DNA of 64,000 nucleotides from Haematococcus lacustris (lineage: Eukaryota; Chlorophyta; Chlorophyceae; Chlamydomonadales; Haematococcaceae), in assembly GCA_030144725.1 (NCBI GenBank), contig JASKMD010000007.1:6155699-6219698 (forward strand). Direction: 5' to 3'. Below, piece by piece: positions 56,094 through 64,000 of this stretch. Below the pieces are notes generated by a model. The model had not been told where the DNA came from, made no database searches, and saw only the letters and a program-made list of their open reading frames with translations. Numbering within the stretch: the first letter of the stretch is position 1; each line of letters opens with the position of its first letter. The position numbers and the translations under genes are program-made.

Positions 56094-57089
56094 CAAGCGA
56101 CTGAGCAGCCACACTGAGAGGAGCAGCAGCAGCAGCAGCTGCTGCACAACAACAACGACGACGCCATACCAAGCAGCAAGCACAGGGCATTGTTTGATCC
56201 CTGCAGCTGGCTGCTGGAAGAGGAACCTGGCTGCTGCTGCAGCTGCAACAGAGCCAGCCCCCTCAACACATGTGCCTCACACTCAGATAAATAGAGAGAT
56301 GACGCCAGGGTTAGTGCGGCAGGCGCACTGCGTATACAAAGTGCTTGACTTCAGCTGCCTGCATGTGATTGGTGGAGAGGTTTGTGGAGGCTGGGTTTTG
56401 GTGAAGATGGCAGCGAGGGCTTGTCTGCTTCAGATCCTGACATTGATGCCTGCGCGGTCAATGATAACGTGCTAACCTGCATTGCTTCTGCTACAGTGCT
56501 TTTGCATGCTGGCATCAAGCAGTAAGGCCCATGTTATTTCTGTGCAAGGCTACGCAGTTGCACCAGACATTGGACATGCAAGGTTTGACCGGCTAGTGAA
56601 ACCATTAACATTCAGCCGGTAGGTTGTCTGGCCGCCCTTCCTTCGTAATTTTGAGACTTCCTGCAGCGGACTGTCAGCTAGGTGAGGTGAACCAATCATC
56701 AAAACATCTGCTAAAGTGTCCCTGAAGCAGCAGGTAGACGACCCCAGTATGGCAAGACAGACGCGCAGCCGGGTTACAACTTGGTTTTTCATGGCTTCAT
56801 TCTACGGAGTGGTTCACATCCAGGCCAGGTCAGTACCAGCATCTTGACCTTCAACCTAGAGCCTTATTGCCGTGGATCACTGAGCATGAACCACTACAAA
56901 ACGGTGTTCCGTCTGTGTGGAGTTCCCATGCACATGGCATGCACATGGCATACACATGGGCATGGTCGCCTACCACCTACACCAATGCCTGACCCAGAGG
57001 GCTATGATGTAGAGTTGGCATGATCTGCATGCATTAATCGTAAGCTGGTGACAGCTCAAGATAGGGGGCACCACATTACTGTGCCCCAG
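56094..57089. other. intergenic, no gene recognised
   Basis: The NTMT 3' flank. An 80-codon minus frame at 56550-56792 has no recognisable motif and no supporting splice context, and I do not call it a gene. Confidence 0.5.
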
Positions 57090-57092
57090 CAG

Positions 57093-57154
<62 letters not shown>

Positions 57155-57726
57155 GCCTTGGGTGGCTTGTCTCGCAGCCGCTTGTACCTCAGCTCAGGGT
57201 ATTCCTTGCCCTTGGCTGGCAGCTTCACCGGCTCTGGCCAGTAGTGGGCGCCACCTGCTCTCCCCTATGCGCTGCATGTGTAATGCTGCGTTGCAGTCCT
57301 GATCTCCCCACCTGCCTGGCTGTGGTGCTGGCTTGGCTTCAGCAGCCTTGCCCTTGCTGCGCTTGGCTTGCAGGGGAGTGCTGGGCCCAGGCTCTGAGGC
57401 ACCTGGCTGCTGCACGAGGCCTGTGGGGGCTTGCGTGGGGCCGCTACCGGGCACCACATCAGGCCCCGCACTGGCTGGCCACGCTGCTGGCTCCAGGCTG
57501 GATGCAGCAAGGGCTGTTCCACTTGCCCTGCTGGGGGCTTCCAGTCTGCAGGCCTGGTGGCCCTGCGCTTGCTCAGCCGGCTCTCACAGGGCTGCTGGCC
57601 GTTTACTGCTGAGCTGACCCGGCTGGTGCGGTGCTCATTCACTAGGGGCTTTTGCTTGGCGGGAATTTCCCCCTCTTGCGAAGGCATTGCGCCACTAGGC
57701 TCAGCTACCGGCTCATACGTACTCAT
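57090..57726 (-). pseudogene. TnpB/Fanzor-type nuclease relic B
   Basis: One frame gives LVNEHRTSRVSSAVNGQQPC and then RATRPADWKPPAGQVE, AWSQQRGQPVRGLMWCP. This resembles the RuvC-II part (VDEFRTSxxSS, with Glu kept) of an algal TnpB/Fanzor-type family I recall. After a frame change (about 57440) the sequence reads PQPGRWGDQDCNAALHMQRI and GESRWRP, the RuvC-III motif with the catalytic Asp kept. A second frame change at about 57265 leads to YWPEPVKLPAKGKEYPEL, RYKRLRDKPPKAQ and a polyglutamine tract. The N-terminal half, including RuvC-I, is missing. Two frame breaks and truncation indicate a dead copy. Family identity rests on motif recall, not a search. Confidence 0.65.
57093..57151. repeat. 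(CTG)n, polyglutamine end of relic B
   Basis: About nineteen CTG units on the plus strand, read as polyglutamine on the minus strand directly after DKPPKAQ. Confidence 0.95.
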
Positions 57727-58388
57727 ACCAGTGTGTCACTCCGCCACATCATTCTCGCACCTCCAGGAGGCAGGCATCGGATAGATTTGTGTTTCCCAGT
57801 CAGTACCAGCACAGCAGAGCAGCCAACACAGCTCAATCATGGCACATACTACTGTGCCACAGCTGCTACTGTTGTATCTCACCAAGCGAGCATGCGGCCA
57901 ATTGCATGGAAGGTACGGGTACTCAGAGCATGGGTACGGGCGGGCAGAGCTGACAAGACAGCCTTGTGCCCATGCAGGTCATGCACACCATGCAGGTCAT
58001 GCTCAGCACGAACACAGCCTGGTTGCTGATCCGTTGTCCCTGCCTGCCTTGACGATGTAGGGCTGGGACCACCACCAGCCCTACAGCCAGGCTCCTCTGA
58101 GCAACACTGAGCATCTTCGTGGGGATGGTAGTCGTCAAGGGTGCGACCGAGGATGCTACAACTTGTGTGTAGTAGCTGAGTGAGATTACCCACAGCCCAA
58201 CATGTTGTTCCTTGTTGAATGAGTTTTGTTGGCCTGCCTTGACGATAACCCCTCCTCCCCATCAGATAATGAGAGCTAGCTAGGGGATATATCACCGCTC
58301 TGCAAATGTATTGAAGGCGATCAGCGGATGTTAAGATGAGGCATCTGGGACATCAATGAGAAGTTGAATCAAGCTGCGAGGTGCGAGC

Positions 58389-58500
58389 CAGCTCTGCCAT
58401 ACAACTACCTGTATGACAGTAGATATATCTGAATGGATATATCAACAATGCTGTATCCCTATCCTCCTGTGGAGCCCCTACACTTCTCCACAGCAGTGAG
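58389..58500 (+). repeat. dispersed repeat, copy 2
   Basis: Matches 47308-47401 in the same orientation, with two short insertions (near 58424 and 58467). It ends about 155 bp from the 3' end of relic C. Confidence 0.85.
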
Positions 58501-58655
58501 AGACCGGTGTGTGTCCCTAACCTAGGAGTCGGGACTGTGTCCCTAACCTATTCGCTAGAGCCCTACCCTATGCACACTCTAGCGCACACACATCCCCTTT
58601 GTAAGGGGCAATCGCATTGTTTGTTTGTTTGGCTCATGGCATGATACACATGTCA

Positions 58656-58949
58656 CTATCGCTGCCGCTGGTGCCGCTGCTGCCACTTCTGCAGCCGGCC
58701 TCTATCGCGCACTTGCACCCACTCCTGGCCCACTCTGCCTGGGTTAGGCATGGCTGGGCGGCCCAGCCAGCTGCTGAGCTCGCGTGGGCGGCCCGGCCCG
58801 GCTGCAATGCGGCGGATGTTCAGCGCGACTGACACGCCCCGATCGTAGAACCTGCGCTTGATGACATTGCTTATTGAGCACATCAAGCCCCGGGTCCGGG
58901 ACCGCTTTGCCATGCTGCGCACCGGGTACAGCCACCTGCAAGGCAACAC
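58656..58949 (-). pseudogene. TnpB/Fanzor-type nuclease relic C, C-terminal fragment
   Basis: A single open stretch reads RWLYPVRSMAKRSRTRGLMC, then RRFYDRGVSVALNIRRIAAG and PGRPRELSSWLGRPAMPNPG, ending in basic KWQQRHQRQR. It fits the C-terminal part of TnpB/Fanzor-type nucleases. The RuvC-III motif, normally DRDxxxALNI in this family, is DRGVSVALNI: the second Asp is Gly (codon GGC, one transition from GAC). The CxxC zinc-knuckle pattern of prokaryotic TnpB is not present; only one Cys is seen. RuvC-I and II are absent. It belongs to a different subfamily from relic B. Confidence 0.65.
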
Positions 58950-59465
58950 TCACTGTCAATGCTCACTTGTAAGACCCTTCCTTGCCAAACCAAGTGTTAA
59001 GCCAAGCCATGTATAGACTGAACAGTGCAGGGCACAATCAAGGGTTGGTGTGTGAGGCTATTTTACAGCTATGTAATGACTCCACGCCATCTCCAAATGC
59101 ATCTGAGGTCTCTCACCTGAAGGACCCCGCTTGATCTTGCACGACGTTGGTGCGGGCAGAGCTGACCCGGCTACTACGAAACTCATGCTCTGGTGCGAGC
59201 CACTCGTCTTCTCGAGTGTGAGAAAGACGAAAAGCAACGCCAAGCGGCAAGGTATATCAAGGGAGCGCAGAAGCTCTATGTCAGGCAACCTCCGCTGCAG
59301 AGTGCGGTGATTGCGACCGTCTCGCCGACGGCACCCGGCGAGCCCCCATTGCAGCATCACTGGCTCGTCCTACCGGCAAGGCTGTTTTGGGAATTGATAA
59401 AGACGCTACTGCTCAACAGCTAATCAGCCCCGGGCAGAAGCTACAGAAGTTCCAAGTGGGCAGCA
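58950..59465. other. intergenic region upstream of the inverted GT2 gene
   Basis: No exon recognised. It should contain the promoter of the plus-strand GT2 gene. I see no clear similarity to the upstream region of the minus-strand copy (43196-43515). Confidence 0.45.
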
Positions 59466-62400
59466 ATGAAAAGCAGCGTGCAGCGCAGCAGTCGAGGGCG
59501 ACGGGAGATATCGGGGGGAGAACCCGACATTGAGCGCGACAGCCCGCAAAGATCGCGCCCTTCCACCCGCGTGAATCCCATTGCGCATCGCTGGAACATT
59601 GTACCTTGTCTCCTTTTCCTCATTTTCCTCGGCTCGTGAGTACTTAGGTAGCCACCACATAGCATCAACCGCAGCAACAGCAACAGCATCCGTAGGACCG
59701 CGGCCCTACATATTGCCCTAACAACCCTGGACGTGCTCGCAGGGCGGCTTACTACTTCGTGATCCGCTTCCAAGGCCTGGCCATCGGTGGCTGGCAGCCT
59801 TACCCTCTGTTCATTGTGAGTTGCGCGCACCCGGTCGTGTAGTGCGGGGTGTTCGGCGTGTAGCGCCTGGGTCTTGTTGTCAACTACTGGGCCACCTTCG
59901 CGCTGCAGATCTGCCTGGAGCTGGTGGGCCAGACCGCCTTCCTGCCATACGCTATCCTGCTGCTGCGCTCTGTGTACCCGACTGGGTCCCTGGGCCTGCC
60001 TCCCGGCATTGACAGGGAGGCCAGCACAGCCGCTGTGGCGGGCATGACACCCCGCACTGACCAGACAGCTACAGACTGCCGGTGAGCCTTGGGTGGCCTG
60101 CCCATCGCTGACATGGCTGTGTTCCGTTCCATGGCGCTTAAGCATGCCTGCTCCACCACACCTGTAGCCTGCATGATGCCTTGATACACAGCATACTCAT
60201 CACATAGTGATGATGATGGCATATTTCCTGCTCTGTATCACAGAGCATGAGCGGTGTTGAGTTTGCTTGGCCTGCTCAATGCAGGCTGCACGTGCGTGTG
60301 CTGGTGCCCTGCTACAAGGAGCCCATGGAGGTGGTGGTGGCCACCATCATGGCAGCAGTGTCAGCCGGCCTGCCATCCATGACCCGCAGGCAAGAGTGAA
60401 GGCTGGGAAGCATCCTGCCTGCCTGGCAGGGTTTGCCTGAGCACCAGCTGCCAGCCAGCACCCACTGGCATGCTGACCACACCGCATTGGCCACAGGATG
60501 CATTGCTGTGCTCCTGCTGTGGCTGCGCAGGACTGTGTACCTGTGTGATGACGGCAAGGATGCGGAGAAGCAGGCGTTCATTGAGGCACTGAGTGCCACC
60601 GAGGATGTGGTGTATGTGTCAGGCCGGTGGGTGGGAGCCCTGCAGCTCAGCTTGATAGCAGTCACAGTAGCCAGCACCCTGGCAGTGCTGGGATGAGCAG
60701 CGGCATAATGGCACCTGCGTGGCTCACTCTTCCCGCATGCTGCTGTGCAGCACCCGCAAGAAGGGAGAGGTGAACGGCAAGAGCGCCAACCTGAACTTCT
60801 GCCTGCACAGCATCTACGCCAGCCTGCCCCGCTCAGAACTGAACCCTGAGGATGTGGACTGGTCTGAGATCAGCAACAAGGAGCTGGTGGTGGTGTTTGA
60901 CTCCGACATGTGCGCCAAGCCCGACTTCTTCCGTAAGGCGAGGGGCAGCATCACAGCCAGCCGCCAGCCAGCCCTCAACTGCCTCAGTTTGTGCTTGACC
61001 AGAAGCACTGGTTGCATGCCAGCCTTGCTGCCTGCTGACAGTGCAGCTGGTGTGCTTGCCGTCCTACAGATCTTCGAGGTGATGCTGGACGACAACCTGG
61101 CCCTGTGCCTGACGCCCCAGGCCTTTCACAACATTGACCCCGACACTGACCTGTTCAACTCCATCAACGTGCAGTTCTGTGAGTAGCAGCTGCAAACAAC
61201 ACATCCCCTGACCAGCTGCCTGTGGCTGCCCAGCAAAGCAGCTGCCAGGTGCTGCTGACAGTGCAAGCTCTGACTGTGCCTGGGTTGCCTTGCTCTGCTG
61301 CAGGGGAGTACTGGCTGCCGGGCGCCTTTGCCTGGGGCTACATCGCCTGCACAGGCACCAACTTCTGCATCCGCGCCCGCGCTCTGGCTCACTGCGGCTG
61401 GTTCCCTGAGTACAGTGAGTGGCCAGGCAGCTTGCTGGTCAGCTGGCTGAGGATGCAAGTGCCAGGCTCAGCACCAGGTGCCAGCAGCTGACACAGCCAG
61501 GGAGAGGTCAATGGGCTGAGCGCCCACCCCTGGTGCTGCCACCCGCTTGCAGCCATCACTGAGGACTATGCTCTGGGCATGGAGCTGAAGTCCAGGGGCT
61601 ACAAGGCCACATACCTGAATGACTACATCGCTGTGGGGGAGGTGAGGAACACTGCTGCTTTGATTGCCCCGCCTTGCACTGCCTGCACTGTGGCTGCCAG
61701 TCACCAGCAGGCAGATGGCACTCCTTGCTTGGGCTCAGGCCAGCCCCTGCACCTCACTGCCTACCTGCAGGCGCCCGAGGAGATCCGCAATGTGTTCCGC
61801 CAGCGCTCCCGCTGGACCAAGGGCCACTTCCAGGTCAGCCCTAGCCCTGCCCTGCTTGCCCCAGCCACCTGCCTAGCCTGCTGCTGAGGCCAGTAGCCCC
61901 CTTGCCAAGCACCTGCCTGTTGACACTGCCCTCCACGTCCCTGGCCACAGGTGTTCTTCTCTGCCAAGTGCCCGCTCCTGAACTTCGAGCTGCCCTTCTT
62001 CCAGCGCCTGTGGTACAGCTATGCCGCCTGGGCGCCCATAACCACCATCCTTACTGTCCCCGCCTTCATCATTGTGCCCTTCATGTCCATCGCCTTCGGC
62101 ATCCACCCTGTGACCATCACCTACGAGCTGGTGCTGGCCTCTACCCTGTACTTCATATCGCAGAACTCACTGCAGGTGAGGGGCCGCACTGCAGCCAGCA
62201 CTGCCGGCACAGCATGCCAGGGGTGGCTGCATGCACTAGGTGCCCTCCCCTGGTTGGGGCCACCTGCCCCTTCTCTTGCTCCTAGCACCCATGATGTGCT
62301 GTGCTGCTGGTTGTGCTCGTGCAGTACTACGTGCACACCTTGAAGCACCTGAAGCTTATGTGGTTTGTGAACGTGAGCAACACCGTGCTGTGGTTCACCT

Positions 62401-64000
62401 TCACCAAGGCCTTTGTCAACACCATGGCTGCCAAGCTGGGCTTCAAGGCCATCATGTTCAAGGTCACGGACAAGACCAAGGTCAGTGGCGGTGGTCTCCA
62501 TGCCCCTCCAGGCAACCATAATGCCTTGATCTCAACAACCCTACACAGCTCCCATGTTCATGTTATCGCTCACGCTGTGTCATGCTTGCCAGTACTCTGC
62601 ATGCATGCATGCATGCTCAGCTAAGATGACTGCAGTATGCCTCCTGCCCATGCAGGGTGAGTCTGGCAACAAGCCAGCACTGCCTGCCCCTGCTCCAGCC
62701 AAGGATGGAGAGGTCGAGAAGATTGTCTCAGCCAGCATGCAGCCTACTAGTAACAGCCTGGCGCGCATGTCGCACAGGCTGGCAACTGCGGTTTACAACA
62801 GCTTTACAAGGTACGTGTCTCACATCTGACTGCTCATGCTGAGTGCCGAGGTATTTTATGTATACAGTTCGGATTACGGATAACGCATCTCCTAGTTGCA
62901 GGGGAGCTATGCTCTGTAGCTTCCATTTCGTACAGATCCTCATCCTCACATCGCATCTAGCTAGGATCACCAACGACTTGTCGTGTTGCACTGATGTTTC
63001 GTGCCCAAGTGAGGGCAAAGCTTGGGCACTTGGGTTTATTGTGTGGTTCTCCTCATCTGTTCCCCGGGTGCGCGTCGCCTACCACGCAGACCTCCGGCGC
63101 CAGCGCAGCCCGTTCAAGCGAAGTCACGGCTGGCGAACGCCAGCGGCGATACGGGGCCCAACGCCGCTGCGGGCGACGAAGAGTTGCAGCCGCACGTACA
63201 ATCCTGGCTGCACCGCAACGCAGCCGAGGCGCATCAGCCCCGCAGCCGTAATGCGTCCCTTACCAGCGCCTCCGATGACACACCTCGCTATGCCTCGTCC
63301 GTGTACAGCGGAAGCAGCGTACGACGCGCGCGGCAGCCCAGCAACGACCCCGCCCGCATTGCTGCGGCAGCGGGTTATGCCTCAAGCAAGCGGCCCGACG
63401 TGCCAGCGCCTTCTGCCCGTCCTGCACCAGCCCCTGTACAGTCCTGGACTACTGCAGCCGCCTCCCACAACCTCTCCCACCGCCCTGAGGCCAGTGGCAG
63501 CCAGACAGTGGTGTCCTACCGTGAGGCCCTGCCCATGATGGCCAGCTTTGCAGGAGTGGGTGGTGCTGACGATCGCACCCTGACTGCCCCAGCTGCAGCA
63601 GCATGCGAGCTGGTGGTGGTGGTGGAGGGCAGCGGCATGCCTGCACCACCGGACGCCCCCGACATGCCGGACGCCGCGCCCCTTCCCCCCAATGAGTTTC
63701 ATGAGAGCATGGCAGCCGTACAGCAGAGCGACGCACCATTGCGCCAGCCGACAGCAGACAGTCAGGCCATGCCGGGCAGCGGGCAGTACATGGCGCACAG
63801 TGCCGCTGCGGTTGCCTATAACCAAGGATTGCTCAGCCAGTCCACCAGCCGGCTAAGCTCTCCGCAGGTGGACGCGGTCTCCGAGCAAGTGCGCGCGTTA
63901 CCGGCAATTGCGACCCGGCCTGTGTTCGTCAGCCCCGCACCCATCCACGTGGTGCCCGTCTATGTAAACGCGGCTGGCCAGTCACAGCGGGAATCGCAAC
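59466..64000 (+). CDS. second cellulose-synthase-like GT2 gene, inverted paralog (partial)
   Basis: ATG at 59466 opens a distinct N-terminus (MKSSVQRSSRGRR). From VNPIAHRWNIV on, exons and introns follow the minus-strand gene almost base for base: ICLELVGQTAFLP (about 59911), LCDDGKD (60541), VVFDSD (60892), FRKIFEVMLDD (about 60930 spliced to 61069), TEDYALG (61558), QRSRW (61800) and the gating-loop FKVTDK (62457). All four GT2 motifs are present. The exon ending at 62810 splices in frame to 63090, where a disordered linker begins that is largely different from the other gene except for a near-identical patch (about 63480-63640). The frame is still open at the right edge, so whether this copy also has a GH9 domain cannot be seen. 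Confidence 0.85.

Noticed and set aside
56550..57023. Two open frames of 80 codons on opposite strands
   Set aside because: No motif, splice support or repeat of the frames elsewhere; composition like surrounding intergenic DNA.

Overview
The window is nuclear DNA from a GC-rich green alga. Intron-dense genes with short GT-AG introns, CAG/CTG-rich low-complexity DNA, intronic minisatellites and the gene families present (axis of a Chlamydomonadales genome, possibly Haematococcus-like) all fit. The genus is an inference; no rRNA, tRNA or organelle marker was seen. Almost all genes are split, so single ORFs show only fragments; I joined exons by splice sites, reading phase and recalled family motifs.

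Layout. 1-847 (-): end-truncated DUF4470-domain gene. 2304-7315 (-): UTP15, a WD40 subunit of the small-subunit processome. 7871-14530 (+): probably plastid-targeted alpha/beta hydrolase sharing a bidirectional upstream region with UTP15; one intron holds a broken hAT transposase, CTG-rich repeats and a GC-rich foldback. 15923-16798 (+): decayed TnpB/Fanzor-type nuclease relic. 17453-30460 (-): a very large cellulose-synthase-like GT2 gene that splices in frame into a C-terminal GH9 (endoglucanase-family) domain whose catalytic residues appear lost. 44612-46690 (-): disordered protein of unknown function. 46717-47191 (-): VMA21-like V-ATPase assembly factor. 48043-51250 (-) and 51526-56093 (+): two head-to-head N-terminal protein methyltransferase (NTMT1-type) genes. 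57090-58949 (-): two more TnpB/Fanzor-type relics. 59466-64000 (+, runs off the edge): a second, inverted copy of the GT2 gene.

Assembly. 20401-32635 and 33136-45370 are the same 12,235 bp repeated in direct orientation, with three substitutions noticed, separated by exactly 500 N. One contig ends and the next begins inside the same sequence, so this is most simply an unmerged contig overlap. The genes in it should be counted once.

Most notable: (i) a cellulose-synthase-like enzyme fused to a probable pseudo-cellulase; (ii) a large inverted arrangement centred near 51.4 kb, with NTMT genes inside and GT2 genes outside; (iii) three separate relics of TnpB/Fanzor-type nucleases, a family of RNA-guided nucleases, in different states of decay.
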